From Bifidobacterium avesanii (GTDB lineage Bacteria > Actinomycetota > Actinomycetes > Actinomycetales > Bifidobacteriaceae): a stretch of DNA of 64,000 nt. The DNA is taken from positions 124,001 through 188,000 of the forward strand of contig NZ_WBSN01000001.1 in assembly GCF_009299475.1 (NCBI RefSeq). The letters run 5' to 3'. This document shows positions 29,389-38,583 of the stretch, piece by piece. The first letter of the stretch is position 1; the number at the start of each line of letters is the position of its first letter. A program made the translations under genes and the position numbers. Below the pieces are notes generated by a model. It worked only from the letters and a program-made list of their open reading frames with translations. It was not told the DNA's origin and did not search any database.

Positions 29389-29461
29389 TGGAGCTAAGGG
29401 GATTCGAACCCCTGACCCTCTCCATGCCATGGAGATGCGCTACCAGCTGCGCCATAGCCCC
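29389..29461 (-). tRNA. tRNA-Ala (anticodon GGC), copy 1 in transcription order
   Basis: Identical 73-nt sequence to 29221-29293, separated by 95 bp and sharing its orientation. The two are probably one transcript ending at the terminator at 29174-29208. G3-U70 present, CCA not encoded. Confidence 0.95.
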
Positions 29462-29540
29462 GTGCTCTTCAAGCAACTCGAATGAGTATACTCATCTTTG
29501 CCGAAGAAGCAAATCCTGCGTGTCGCACACGCTCCGTGCC

Positions 29541-30254
29541 CTATGCCCAGACGAAATTATCCCCTCCGGCTCCGAGCTCGAAGTGCAGCTTGGCCACGCC
29601 CAGACAAATCTCCGCCTGCACGCCGTCGAGCGCCTCGCCCCGCACGGTCCTTCCGTCCGCGAGCAGCGTGAAGCGCACCGGCTGCTTGCCCAGCGCGCTC
29701 GGCGCGAGCTGCACGGCCTCAAGGCCCTTGACGAACCATTCGGGGGCGCCGTCCAGCGAACCGGAGGCGGAACCGTCGGCGTTCTCCACCGCGCCGAGAT
29801 CCTCGACGGGCTTGCTGCGGTGCGGACGGCCCGGGCGGTTGCCGTGGCCGATGGCGATCACGGCGGGCATGCGTTCCCCGTCCGCGATGCTCCATGCACC
29901 GCTGTGCTCGGTGGACTCGTGGAGCACCGCCCAGCCGGTGTCGAGGCCGAGGGCGACGGCCTCGAGGGCCAGCCGCTCGCCGCAGTAGCCGGCGCGCTCG
30001 TCCAATGCGGCCGGATCGCCGTGCTCGGGGCCGACGAGCGCGATGCAGTAGCGCACGCCCTTGAAGCGGCCGTAGTGCGTGGGGCATTCGCCGAACGCGT
30101 CACCGTCGTCATGCACCAGCTGGATGTTGAGATCGTGTCGCTCGTTGAGCTCGGCGATCAACGCGCGCAGGGAGTCCAGCACGGCCCCGTCGATCGGGCG
30201 GTCGCTGTAATCGCGCACGGCATGGCGCTCGGACATGGCTTCGATGATGTTCAT
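29541..30254 (-). CDS. Nitroreductase-family protein (TM1586-like)
   Basis: 237-aa FMN-dependent nitroreductase-fold protein. MSERHAVRDYSDRPID is the N-terminal FMN-binding Arg motif; GYCGERLALEAVALGLDTGW is the dimer/FMN helix; EWFVKGLEAVQLAPSALGKQP lies in the second half, as in the TM1586 branch that looks like a fused pair of half domains. ATG 30254 has GGAGAACGC upstream; eight extra codons are possible but lack a good signal. Probably cytosolic NAD(P)H oxidoreductase; substrate unknown. Confidence 0.82.
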   Translation of the reverse strand: MNIIEAMSERHAVRDYSDRPIDGAVLDSLRALIAELNERHDLNIQLVHDDGDAFGECPTHYGRFKGVRYCIALVGPEHGDPAALDERAGYCGERLALEAVALGLDTGWAVLHESTEHSGAWSIADGERMPAVIAIGHGNRPGRPHRSKPVEDLGAVENADGSASGSLDGAPEWFVKGLEAVQLAPSALGKQPVRFTLLADGRTVRGEALDGVQAEICLGVAKLHFELGAGGDNFVWA

Positions 30255-30307
30255 GCGTTCTCCTTCCGTCCCCACCATAGCGGCGGCGAACGACCGCCGC
30301 CCAGGCG

Positions 30308-31582
30308 TCAGTTCTCCGACGTGGTGACTTCGCTCTCCTCGTCGGAGGCCGAGTTGTTGGATCCCGAATTGGACGAGTTCTTGTTGCTTGATGAACCCGA
30401 ATTCGACGATGAGCCCGACGTGCCGGAGCCCGACGTGCCCGACGAGCCCGAGCCCGTGGTTCCGGAAGTGGAGCCGGATGTGGAGGCACCGGAATTGGAC
30501 GACGAGCCCGACGTGCCGGAGCCCGACGAGCCCGAGCCCGTGGTCCCCGAATTCGAACCGGACGTGGAGGAACCGGAATTCGAGGACGAGCCCGACGAGC
30601 CGGAATTTGAACTGGACGACGAGTCGCCGTTGCCCGTGGAGTCGGACGTCGTGCCGCTTCCGGACGTGCCGGAGCCGGTCGTGGCGTCGCCGGTGCTGGT
30701 GGGCGAGGCGCTGGACGTCGGTTCGGACGTGGACTCACCGCCCATCGCGCCCTCCGTCTTCTCCGACGTGGATTCCTTCGATTCGCTGGCGGAGGCGGAC
30801 GCCGACGCGCTCGCGGTGGGCTTGGCCGTGACGGACGTGGTGGCGGTGGGGCGGACGATGTCGCGCACCACGGAGTCGGTGCCCCTGCCGTTCGTCACGA
30901 GCATGATCACCGCGGAGGACGCGGCCACGGCGAGCAGGGCGCTCGCGATGGTGATCACGATGGCGGCGCGCTTGCGACGCGCGGCGGTGCGGCTGGCGTT
31001 GAGCACGCTTTCGGCGCGGCGTCGCTGCTGCGGCGTGACGGTCGGCGGCAGCGACGTGGACGCCTCGATGACGCGGGGCGAACCGGCCACGCGTCCGCGC
31101 CGGGCGGAGCTGCCGGATTCGTTCCCTCCCCCGGTCTCCCCCGCCTCGCCGACGATCACGCGGCCGGCGTCGGCATCCTCCGATGTCGGCTTCCCGCCGA
31201 TTCCGGCGACGTCGTCGGAATCGGCGCTGCCGGCAGCCACGGCATCCGCGGCGGCCACGGCGGCCGAATCGCCGGCGCCGGATTCGCCCGCCGCCTTGTT
31301 GTCTTTGCCGTCCTTGGCGCTCTCGCCGGACGTGGCGTCATCCGCGCTTTCGGCGTCGGCCGATCCGCCGCCGACGCCCACGGTCCGCTGGATCTTCTTG
31401 GTGGAGTCGCGCAGCACGTTCTGGTAGATCTGCGAGGAAATGGCGGTGACGATGGAGCTGACCGCCACGCCGATCACCGAACCGGCCAGGCCGATTTGGG
31501 CGGACAGCAAAAACGATGTGACGGCGGCCAATGCGCCGGCCACGATGGGGACCCACGAAATGTTCCGGAAGAAACCTTTCAA
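30308..31582 (-). CDS. Membrane protein with long Ser/Gly/Thr-rich C-terminal tail
   Basis: Not a recognised family. About 424 aa if the TTG at 31582 is used; it follows a strong GGAGGAGG and begins LKGFFRN (alternative TTG 31636). Two or three helices at the N-terminus (about 8-60: SWVPIVAGALAAVTSFLL and GSVIGVAVSSIVTAIS) are followed by a charged Ala/Asp-rich cytosolic region. A helix at about 208-230 (AAIVITIASALLAVAASSAVIM) comes next. The last 170 residues are almost only Ser, Gly, Thr, Asn and Ala in short repeats such as SSSNSGSS and SGTTGSGSS, ending in an acidic tip. The topology suggests the low-complexity tail is outside the membrane, perhaps spanning the wall or glycosylated. Confidence 0.7.
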   Translation of the reverse strand: MKGFFRNISWVPIVAGALAAVTSFLLSAQIGLAGSVIGVAVSSIVTAISSQIYQNVLRDSTKKIQRTVGVGGGSADAESADDATSGESAKDGKDNKAAGESGAGDSAAVAAADAVAAGSADSDDVAGIGGKPTSEDADAGRVIVGEAGETGGGNESGSSARRGRVAGSPRVIEASTSLPPTVTPQQRRRAESVLNASRTAARRKRAAIVITIASALLAVAASSAVIMLVTNGRGTDSVVRDIVRPTATTSVTAKPTASASASASASESKESTSEKTEGAMGGESTSEPTSSASPTSTGDATTGSGTSGSGTTSDSTGNGDSSSSSNSGSSGSSSNSGSSTSGSNSGTTGSGSSGSGTSGSSSNSGASTSGSTSGTTGSGSSGTSGSGTSGSSSNSGSSSNKNSSNSGSNNSASDEESEVTTSEN

Positions 31583-31777
31583 CCAACGACCTCCTCCGCG
31601 TCCGGCGTGGCCGGGCGTGCGGAACCTCGAATACAACAGTTATGCAATCAGGCAACATAGCACGTCCGGCCGCGGAAACGCTGGGGATTACGCCCCGGGC
31701 CCGCCAACGGGGGCCGTCATTTTCAGAATCCTCACATACGGCTTACAGCATGGGGTGCGCGGGCCGCATGGCGCGGT

Positions 31778-32515
31778 TCACAGCGCGGGATTGTCCCACT
31801 GCTCGGTGTCCGCGGCGGCCGGACCGTGATTGTAGTCCACGAGCCGCCAGCGCTCGGTGCCGTCGGCCACGTTGGTCAGGGACAGCCTCGCCCAGTGCGC
31901 GTTGCGCATGGAGACGACGCCGCAGTAGTTCGGATTGTCGCTCGCCTCGCCGAGCAGCGTGTAGACGACCTGCGAGATCCACGCGCCGTGCGAGAACACG
32001 AACAGCGTGGTGTCGCTTCCCGCGCGGTACGCCCAGTCGTTGAGGGCCGCGACGCCGCGCGCGCCCACGTCGTGACGGCGTTCGGCACCGTGGTTGAGCT
32101 CGCCGCCCTCCCAGTTGGCGTAGGAGCGGTAGTCCTCGGGATAGCGTTCGCGCAGGTCGGTCACGGCCACGCCCTCCCAGTCGCCGAAGCTGCGTTCGCG
32201 CACGCGCTCGTCCGGATGCACCTCGAGGCCGAGCGGATCGGCGAAGGCGTGCGCGGTGGCCGCGGCGCGGGACAGGTCGGAGCATACGACGAGCTGCTTG
32301 GTGCCGGGCCTGCGGTCCACGTACAGGGACTTGAGCGCGGCGGCGGTCTGCCTCACCTGCCACATGCCGGTTTCGTCGAGCGGGATGTCCACCTGGCCCT
32401 GGAAACGGCCGGCAAGGTTGTACGCGGTGCGGCCGTGCCGCACGAGGATCACCGAGCCGACGTGGTCGGGGTGGCGGTGCTCCGTGTCGCCGTACAGGTC
32501 CGTTATCGATGCCAT
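31778..32515 (-). CDS. Histidine phosphatase (phosphoglycerate mutase-like) family protein
   Basis: 245-aa branch-1 histidine phosphatase. The catalytic RHG motif is in VILVRHGRTAYNLAGRFQG (about residue 25), the second catalytic His in LFVFSHGAWISQV, and the acidic proton donor in RERSFGDWEG. In actinobacteria this gene typically follows rsfS, and members dephosphorylate 3-PGA-like sugars or glucosyl-3-phosphoglycerate. Start ATG 32515 with AAAGGCGGACGC upstream. The extension of the frame into rsfS is not coding. Confidence 0.88.
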   Translation of the reverse strand: MASITDLYGDTEHRHPDHVGSVILVRHGRTAYNLAGRFQGQVDIPLDETGMWQVRQTAAALKSLYVDRRPGTKQLVVCSDLSRAAATAHAFADPLGLEVHPDERVRERSFGDWEGVAVTDLRERYPEDYRSYANWEGGELNHGAERRHDVGARGVAALNDWAYRAGSDTTLFVFSHGAWISQVVYTLLGEASDNPNYCGVVSMRNAHWARLSLTNVADGTERWRLVDYNHGPAAADTEQWDNPAL

Positions 32516-32564
32516 GCGTCCGCCTTTCGTCTTCGCTGCGCGCGGGGTCCGATCCGCCGCGCGG

Positions 32565-32942
32565 TCAGGCCGCCTGCTCCTGCGGCAGGTCCAGCCCGAT
32601 GGACGGGCAGTCCTTCCACAGGCGTTCGAGGCCGTAGAATTCCCGCGTTTCATCATGCATCACGTGGATGACGAAATCGCCGTAGTCGAGCAGCACCCAC
32701 TGCGCCTCGGTGAGGCCCTCGCGCGTCTTGGCGTCGAGGTGGGCCTGCTCGTGCAGCTGGCGTTCGATCTCCTCGGCCACGGCGAGCACCTGGCGCTCGT
32801 TGGAGGCGGAGGCGATGAGGAACGCGTCGGTGATGCCGAGGGCCTGCGACACGTCGAAGGCGACGATGTCGGTGGCCTTCATCTTGTCCGCGGCGCGCGC
32901 GGCGATGCGGACGGCGTCGATGGAGCTTTGCAGTGCGGTCAT
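32565..32942 (-). CDS. rsfS: Ribosomal silencing factor RsfS
   Basis: 125-aa factor that binds ribosomal protein uL14 on the 50S subunit and blocks subunit joining in starvation. The DUF143/Oligomerisation fold is clear: ATDIVAFDVSQALGITDAFLIAS near residue 23, and WVLLDYGDFVIHVMHDETREFYGLERLW in the second half. It starts 4 bp after glmU and is followed by the histidine phosphatase, the common actinobacterial rsfS-phosphatase order. Confidence 0.95.
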   Translation of the reverse strand: MTALQSSIDAVRIAARAADKMKATDIVAFDVSQALGITDAFLIASASNERQVLAVAEEIERQLHEQAHLDAKTREGLTEAQWVLLDYGDFVIHVMHDETREFYGLERLWKDCPSIGLDLPQEQAA

Positions 32943-32946
32943 GCGA

Positions 32947-34338
32947 TCAGCGCTCCCAGGCGGGCTTCCAGCCCTCGACGACGTGCTGGGTGTTCTCGGA
33001 GTAGACCATGGCGTCGTCCGGCACGGCGTGGCGCACCACGCTGCCGGCGCCGGTCGTCACGCCGTCGCCCACCTCGACGGGGGCCACGAACAGGTTGCCC
33101 GCGCCCACGTGCACGTTGGAGCCGATTTCGGTGTGGTTCTTGTGCACGCCGTCGTAGTTGGCGGTGATGGTGCCGCCGCCGATGTTGGTGTGCGAGCCGA
33201 GGTGCGCGTCGCCGATGTAGCTCAGGTGCGGCACCTTGGTGCCCTCGTCGATGTGCGCCTTCTTCATCTCCACGAACGCGCCGGCCTTGGTGTCCGGACC
33301 GAGGTCGTTGCCCTGGCGCATGTAGGTCCACGGGCCGATGTTCGCGCGGGCGCCGATGTGGCTTTCCTGCACGCGGGAGCGCTCCACGTGCGCGCCTTCG
33401 TCCACGGTCGCGTCGATGAGCGTGGTGTACGGGCCGACCACGGCCTCGGGGGCGACGACGGTGCGTCCCTGCAGGAAGGAGCCGGGCAGCACGGTCACGT
33501 CGCGGCCGAGCCGCACGTCGTCGTCGATCCACGTGGTGTCCGGGTCGAGGATGGTGACGCCCTCGCGCATCCAGCGCTCGCAGATGCGGCGGTTGTGCGC
33601 CTTGGCGAGCGCGGCGAGCTGCACGCGGTCGTTGACGCCCTCCACGCTCAGGGAGTCGGGCGCGGCGAAGGCGCCCACGCGCAGGCCCAGCCCGCGGGCG
33701 GTTTCGAGCGCGTCGGTGAGGTAGAACTCGCCCTGCGCGTTGTTGGCGTCGAGCCCGGCGATGGCACGCTCGAGCACGTCGGCCTCGAACACGTACACGG
33801 AGGTGTTCACCTCGCGCACGGCCAGTTCGCTTTCGTTGGCGTCGCGCTGTTCGACGATGCGCAGCACCGAGCCGTCCTGGTCGCGGATGATGCGCCCGTA
33901 GCCGGTGGGGTCGTCGAGGCGGGTGGTGAGCACGGTGGCGCCGTTGCGGTTCGACTCGTGGAATTCGACGAGGGAGCGCAGCGTGCCGGCGTCGAGCAGC
34001 GGCATGTCGCTGGCGGCGATGAGCACAGGGCCGTGGAGCCCGTCCTTCGCGGCGGCGGTGAGCTGCGCCATCGCGCACTGCACGGCGCGGCCGGTGCCGG
34101 GGATCTCGTCCTGCTCGACGATCATCGCGTCCGGATCGTAGGACCGCGCCGCCTCGGCCACGCGCTCGCCCTGATAGCGCACGACGACGGCGAGCGTGCC
34201 CGCGTCCAGCGCGGCGACGGAGTCCATCACCCGGTTCAGGAAGGTCTTGCCGGCGAAGGTGTGCAGCACCTTCGGCGTGGCGGAACGCATGCGGGTCCCT
34301 TCGCCCGCGGCGAGGATGATGGCGGCTGAAAGCTCCAT
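32947..34338 (-). CDS. glmU: Bifunctional UDP-GlcNAc pyrophosphorylase / glucosamine-1-P acetyltransferase
   Basis: 463-aa enzyme making UDP-N-acetylglucosamine for cell wall synthesis. The N-terminal uridyltransferase domain has ILAAGEGTRMRSATPKVLH (about 8-26), the QDEIPGTGRAVQ loop and DMPLLDAGTL. The C-terminal half is a left-handed beta-helix with hexapeptide repeats (from about 255) and the acetyl-CoA/active site region THIGGGTITANYDG-like (SHTNIGGGTITANYDG). ATG 34338 has AAAGGA about 13 nt upstream, rather far. It precedes rsfS by 4 bp. The extended frame upstream reads through tRNA-Gln and is not coding. Confidence 0.96.
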   Translation of the reverse strand: MELSAAIILAAGEGTRMRSATPKVLHTFAGKTFLNRVMDSVAALDAGTLAVVVRYQGERVAEAARSYDPDAMIVEQDEIPGTGRAVQCAMAQLTAAAKDGLHGPVLIAASDMPLLDAGTLRSLVEFHESNRNGATVLTTRLDDPTGYGRIIRDQDGSVLRIVEQRDANESELAVREVNTSVYVFEADVLERAIAGLDANNAQGEFYLTDALETARGLGLRVGAFAAPDSLSVEGVNDRVQLAALAKAHNRRICERWMREGVTILDPDTTWIDDDVRLGRDVTVLPGSFLQGRTVVAPEAVVGPYTTLIDATVDEGAHVERSRVQESHIGARANIGPWTYMRQGNDLGPDTKAGAFVEMKKAHIDEGTKVPHLSYIGDAHLGSHTNIGGGTITANYDGVHKNHTEIGSNVHVGAGNLFVAPVEVGDGVTTGAGSVVRHAVPDDAMVYSENTQHVVEGWKPAWER

Positions 34339-34373
34339 GGAATGAAGGTCCTTTCGATGGTGTCGGATACGGA

Positions 34374-34418
34374 AATCGGGCCGCCCGCCTCGAACGCTCG
34401 AAGCGAAACGGCCCGATT
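34374..34418 (-). terminator. Terminator of tRNA-Gln
   Basis: Perfect 10-bp stem AATCGGGCCG / CGGCCCGATT with further internal pairing, 10 bp past the tRNA-Gln 3' end and 36 bp before the glmU start. Confidence 0.7.
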
Positions 34419-34427
34419 CCCGGCGAG

Positions 34428-34498
34428 TTCCCCCACCTGGACTCGAACCAAGACAAAGGGTTCCAAAGACCCGTGTGCTGCCATTACACCATGGGGGA
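34428..34498 (-). tRNA. tRNA-Gln (anticodon TTG)
   Basis: 71-nt tRNA with acceptor TCCCCCA / TGGGGGA; the U1-A72 pair is typical of bacterial tRNA-Gln. Anticodon loop CTTTGGA gives TTG (reads CAA). T-loop GGTTCGAGTCC. A73; CCA not encoded. Promoter candidate CATAAT at 34528-34533. Confidence 0.93.
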
Positions 34499-34527
34499 AA
34501 GCGGCGGGTGAAACCCGCCAAGTGTTT

Positions 34528-34533
34528 ATTATG
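34528..34533 (-). promoter_or_regulatory. Likely -10 element for tRNA-Gln
   Basis: CATAAT on the minus strand, 29 bp upstream of the tRNA 5' end. Between it and the tRNA is a small GGCGGGT / ACCCGCC hairpin (34503-34519). Confidence 0.45.
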
Positions 34534-34616
34534 CCATACGCGTGGACCGCCCGTGACACGCGCCGGCCGCGGGGCCGGAACGGGCCGCCCGGCGGCGGTC
34601 GGGCGCGCGGACGGCG

Positions 34617-35639
34617 TCAGGCGAACAGGAAGCCCTGCCCGTGGTGCTCCGGGTAGGTGTCGAACAGCTCGGCCACGGAACCGTCGTCGAACACGGCGCG
34701 GATGGCGCTGGCCAGCAGCGGGGCGATGGACAGGACGGTGAGGCCCTCCCAGCGCTTCTCGTCCGGGATCGGCACGGTGTCGGTGACGACGACCTCGCGC
34801 GCGCCGCAGCCCTTGAGCCGCTCGATGGCGGGGCCGGAGAACACGCCGTGCGTGGCGACCACGGTCACCGAGTTGGCGCCGGCGTCCTTGAGGACGTTGC
34901 AGGCGCCGGCGATCGTGCCGGCGGTGTCGATGAGGTCGTCCACGAGCACGCAGTCCTTGCCCTTGACGTCGCCCACGACGCGGTTGGCGACGGCCTGGTT
35001 CGGGCGCGTGATGTCGCGGGTCTTGTGCACGAAGGCGAGCGGGCCGCCGCCGAGGCGCTGCGCCCACTGCTCGGCCACGCGGATGCGGCCGGCGTCCGGG
35101 GAGACGACGGCGACGTTGTCCAGCTGGCCGCGGAAGCGGTCGCGGATGTAGTCGACGAGCACCGGCATGGCGATGAGGTGGTCCACCGGACCGTCGAAGA
35201 AGCCCTGGGACTGCGCGGCGTGCAGGTCCACGCTCATGATGCGGTCGGCGCCGGCGGTGGCGAGCAGGTCGAAGACCAGACGGCAGGAGATGGGTTCGCG
35301 GCCGCGGTGCTTCTTGTCCTGGCGGGAGTAGCCCAGCAGCGGGCAGACGGCGGTGATGGAGCGGGCCGACGCGCGCTTGAGGGCGTCGATCATGATGATC
35401 TGCTCCATGATGGCCTTGTTGACCGGGTTGGAATGCGTCTGGAGCACGAACACGTCCGCGCCGCGCACCGATTCGGTGTAGCGCACGTACATCTCGCCGT
35501 TGGCGAAATCGTAGGCCGTGGTCTCCAGCACTTCGATGCCGAGCTGCTCGGCCACGTCCGTTGCCAGCTTGGGATGGGCCCTGCCGGTCACCAGAATCAG
35601 GTTTTTATCGGGCTTTCCTTCAAGGATTGCGCTCACCAT
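34617..35639 (-). CDS. prs: Ribose-phosphate pyrophosphokinase
   Basis: 340-aa cytosolic PRPP synthase, feeding nucleotides, histidine, tryptophan and NAD. Landmarks: DKNLILVTGRAHPKLA at the N-terminus, the SRQDKKHRGREPISCRL catalytic flexible loop, SVDLHAAQSQGFFDGPVDHL, and the PRPP-binding CVLVDDLIDTAGTIAGAC. I chose ATG 35639; the adjacent upstream TTG and the next-codon GTG are alternatives because GGAG lies very close. It is followed by the tRNA-Gln and glmU, matching the conserved glmU-prs neighbourhood of actinobacteria. Confidence 0.96.
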   Translation of the reverse strand: MVSAILEGKPDKNLILVTGRAHPKLATDVAEQLGIEVLETTAYDFANGEMYVRYTESVRGADVFVLQTHSNPVNKAIMEQIIMIDALKRASARSITAVCPLLGYSRQDKKHRGREPISCRLVFDLLATAGADRIMSVDLHAAQSQGFFDGPVDHLIAMPVLVDYIRDRFRGQLDNVAVVSPDAGRIRVAEQWAQRLGGGPLAFVHKTRDITRPNQAVANRVVGDVKGKDCVLVDDLIDTAGTIAGACNVLKDAGANSVTVVATHGVFSGPAIERLKGCGAREVVVTDTVPIPDEKRWEGLTVLSIAPLLASAIRAVFDDGSVAELFDTYPEHHGQGFLFA

Positions 35640-35768
35640 GGTCTCCAAACGTCGACGTCGCGTAGTTGTTGACTTTCCACAGTGTAACGATCGCCGCAGA
35701 CCGGCGGCGACGGGACGGTGTCGGCGAGGTGTCCGCCCGGTGAACGGTCCGGCGTCCCCGTCCGCCGC

Positions 35769-36500
35769 CTACCGCCGGTACAGGCCGTGCTTGCCGATGT
35801 ACTGCACCACGCCGTCGGGCACGAGGTACCACACCGGCTCCCCCGCCTGGCTGCGGCGGCGCACGTCCGTCGAGGAGATGGCCAGCGCGGGGATCTCGAG
35901 CAGGTCCACCTTGCCCGCCGGCAGCGCGTCGATGTTGAGGCCCTTGATGCTCGAGGAGTACCCGGGGCGCGTGACGGCCACGAAGTGCGCCAGGTCCCAC
36001 ATGCGGTCGGCGTCCTTCCAGCGCACGATCTCCGCCACGGCGTCCGCGCCGGTGATGAAGAACAGCTCGGCGTCGGGCCGCAGGGCCCGGATGTCGCGCA
36101 GCGTGTCGATGGTGTAGGTCACGCCCGGACGGTCGATGTCCACGCGCGAGACGGTGAACTTCGGGTTCGACGCGGTGGCGATGACCGTCATGAGATAGCG
36201 GTCCTCCGCGTTGGTGACGTGCTTGTCGAGCTTGAAGACCGGGCGGCCGGTGGGCACGAAGATCACCTCGTCGAGGTCGTACACCCACGCGACCTCCGAG
36301 GCCGCCACCAAGTGCCCGTTGTGGATCGGGTCGAACGTGCCGCCCATGATGCCGATGCGGGGCACGGCGTGGCGGTTGCCGCGCGCGGAGGTGCGCTCCC
36401 CCGCCCGAGCCCCGGAGAGGGCCGACAGGTCGGACATGCGGCGCACGGCGTTCGCCGCGTTGTCGATGGTTGCGGAGGTTTCGGCGTTGTCGGCGCTCAT
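35769..36500 (-). CDS. nadD: Nicotinate-nucleotide adenylyltransferase
   Basis: 243-aa NaMN adenylyltransferase for NAD synthesis. After about 45 poorly conserved residues, the HxGH-type nucleotidyl motif appears as [18 protein letters not shown]. Near the C-terminus is the [21 protein letters not shown] motif specific to NadD. ATG 36500 overlaps the stop of the upstream unknown gene (ATGA), so the proA-X-nadD run is translationally coupled. NadK is encoded elsewhere in this window. Confidence 0.95.
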   Translation of the reverse strand: MSADNAETSATIDNAANAVRRMSDLSALSGARAGERTSARGNRHAVPRIGIMGGTFDPIHNGHLVAASEVAWVYDLDEVIFVPTGRPVFKLDKHVTNAEDRYLMTVIATASNPKFTVSRVDIDRPGVTYTIDTLRDIRALRPDAELFFITGADAVAEIVRWKDADRMWDLAHFVAVTRPGYSSSIKGLNIDALPAGKVDLLEIPALAISSTDVRRRSQAGEPVWYLVPDGVVQYIGKHGLYRR

Positions 36501-37051
36501 GCGGCCCGCTCCCGGTCGGCGGCCTGCTGGGCCTCGGAGTCCTCGGCGCGGGTCTCGCGCTCCATCTGCTCGGCGGTCGGGTCGCCGTCGCCCGGATCGA
36601 TCCGGTTCATCTCCTCGTCCCACTCGTCCTGCACCACGCGGCGGATCTCCGCGAACGTGGGCAGCGGGAAGTCGGGCTGGAACAGGCGGCGCACCTCGGC
36701 CACGCGCTCGGTGATGCGGATGAGCGTGTCCGTCATGCCGTCGATGTCGCCCTCGCGCTCCATGGTGCGGAACTTGCCGATGTACTGCTCCATCATCTGC
36801 ATCTGCTCGCGCACCACCTTGAGCTGCGGCGCATCGAGCGTGGCCACCTCGGGCGCGTGCTCGTCGGGCCAGCGGATGAGCACGGCGTCCGCGTATTCGA
36901 GCGAGGCGCGCTGCTCCGCGGTGGCGATGCCGTCCTCGATCTGCACCAGAAACACGTAGCGGACCATGCTCAGCCGCTCGGAGGCGACCTTGAAGCCGAG
37001 CTTCTGGTCGGTCACATCCACGTCCAGCACCTTCATCACGTCGTCGTTCAT
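36497..37051 (-). CDS. Conserved-type protein of unknown function between proA and nadD
   Basis: 184 aa, no family recognised. Both ends overlap neighbours by 4 bp: its ATG overlaps the proA stop and its stop overlaps the nadD start. This strongly supports it as a real gene. The sequence is mixed alpha/beta, starting [20 protein letters not shown], with a central amphipathic helical stretch (about 75-150) rich in Glu, Arg and Met, and an acidic Asp/Glu tail. No signal peptide or membrane segment. Cytosolic role unknown. Confidence 0.8.
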   Translation of the reverse strand: MNDDVMKVLDVDVTDQKLGFKVASERLSMVRYVFLVQIEDGIATAEQRASLEYADAVLIRWPDEHAPEVATLDAPQLKVVREQMQMMEQYIGKFRTMEREGDIDGMTDTLIRITERVAEVRRLFQPDFPLPTFAEIRRVVQDEWDEEMNRIDPGDGDPTAEQMERETRAEDSEAQQAADRERAA

Positions 37052-38361
37052 GCGCGCACCTGCCCCGTTCCGTATCCGATCCACTTGGTCGTCGTCAGCT
37101 CCTCGAGCCCCATGGGCCCGCGGGCGTGCATCTTCTGCGTGGAGATGCCGAGCTCCGCCCCGAGTCCGAACATGCCGCCGTCGGTGAAGCGCGTGGACGC
37201 GTTGACCATGACCACGGCCGAGTCGATGCGGCGCGTGAAGCGCTCGATGGCCGAATAGTCCTCGGCGAGGATGGCTTCGGTGTGCCCGGTCGAATGCGCG
37301 TTGATGTGCGCGATCGCCTCGTCGAGCGAGCCGACGACCTTGACGCCCATCCTGAGGGCCAGATATTCGGTGTCCCAGTCCTCCTCGACGGCGTGCTCGA
37401 GGTCCAGCGGCTCGATGCCGGCGGCGTCGATGATGTCGAACGCCTCGCGGTCGGCCCTCAGCTCCACGTCCTTCTCGGCGAGCGCGGCGGCGGCCATGGG
37501 GAGGAATTCGGCGGCCACGTCACGGTGGACGAGGAGTTTTTCGGCGGCGTTGCACACGCCGACGCGCTGGGTCTTGGCGTTGAGGATGACGGGGATGGCC
37601 TTGGCGAGGTCGGCGGAGCGGTCCACGTAGATGTGCACGTTGCCGGCGCCGGTTTCGATGACGGGCACCTTGGAGTTGCGCACGACGGCTTGGATGAGGC
37701 CGGCTCCGCCGCGGGGCACGAGCAGGTCGATGTGGCCGCGGGCCTCCATCATGGCGGTGGCGCCGTCGCGGCCGTATGGGTCGACGGTGGCGACGAGGTC
37801 GGGGCTGAAGCCGTGGTCGGCGAGGACGGCGGCGATGACCTTGAGCGTGGCGGCGTTGGTGCGTTCGGCGGCGTGGCCTCCCCTGAGGATGGCGGCGTTG
37901 CCGGATTTGAGGCACAGGGCGGCCACGTCCACGGTCACGTTGGGGCGGGCCTCGTAGATCATGCCGACCACGCCGATGGGCACGCGCACCTGGTTGAGCC
38001 GCATGCCGTTGGGCAGGTTGCGGCCGCGGACCATTTCGCCGACGGGGTCGGGCAGGGCGGCCACGTCGCGCACGCCCTTCGCGGTGGCGGCGATGCGCTC
38101 CACGCCGAATTTGAGGCGGTCGAGCTTGCCCTGGTCCATGCCGGAGCCGAAGGCCTCGGCCATGTCGAGGTCGTTGGCGGCGGCGATGTCGCCCGCGTGG
38201 GCGTCGAGCGCGTCGGCGATGGCGTCGAGCAGTTCGTTCTTGGCTTCGCTGTTGGCTTGGGCGAGCGCGGTCTGCGCTTCGGCGGCGCGGTCGGCGATCG
38301 CGTTGACCTCGCGCTGGACGCGCTGGTCGGGCGCGTCCGCGGGCGCGGCTGTGGTGGCCAT
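37048..38361 (-). CDS. proA: Gamma-glutamyl phosphate reductase
   Basis: 437-aa NADPH-dependent enzyme of proline synthesis, converting glutamyl-5-phosphate to the semialdehyde. The aldehyde-dehydrogenase fold shows [21 protein letters not shown], the [10 protein letters not shown] strand, the catalytic cysteine in [16 protein letters not shown], and the C-terminal [25 protein letters not shown] 38361 has GGAAGGGG upstream. It heads the coupled proA-X-nadD group. proB is not in the window. Confidence 0.97.
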   Translation of the reverse strand: MATTAAPADAPDQRVQREVNAIADRAAEAQTALAQANSEAKNELLDAIADALDAHAGDIAAANDLDMAEAFGSGMDQGKLDRLKFGVERIAATAKGVRDVAALPDPVGEMVRGRNLPNGMRLNQVRVPIGVVGMIYEARPNVTVDVAALCLKSGNAAILRGGHAAERTNAATLKVIAAVLADHGFSPDLVATVDPYGRDGATAMMEARGHIDLLVPRGGAGLIQAVVRNSKVPVIETGAGNVHIYVDRSADLAKAIPVILNAKTQRVGVCNAAEKLLVHRDVAAEFLPMAAAALAEKDVELRADREAFDIIDAAGIEPLDLEHAVEEDWDTEYLALRMGVKVVGSLDEAIAHINAHSTGHTEAILAEDYSAIERFTRRIDSAVVMVNASTRFTDGGMFGLGAELGISTQKMHARGPMGLEELTTTKWIGYGTGQVRA

Positions 38362-38583
38362 GTCGGTTTCCCCTTCCTGTGCGTTTCCTGTGCGTTGGGG
38401 CCGGAAAGGCTATGGGGCTTGATGATAGTCGCACCCCTGCCTTGCGGTTCGCCGCCGGCTTCGGCCGGCGCCGGGGCAAACCGTTGGCAACACGGTTCGC
38501 GTCCGGGCCTCACGGGGTATGGTGGTGGGCTGGCAATGTAGCATCCGGTCATGGCGGCCGGGGTGGAGAAAGGGATTGTGGCC

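Noticed and set aside
30308..31427. Plus-strand frame with Pro/Glu/Val/Asp repeats opposite the Ser/Gly-rich membrane protein
   Set aside because: It runs through both tRNA-Ala genes and the nitroreductase gene; its repeats are the antisense reading of the Ser/Gly tail.
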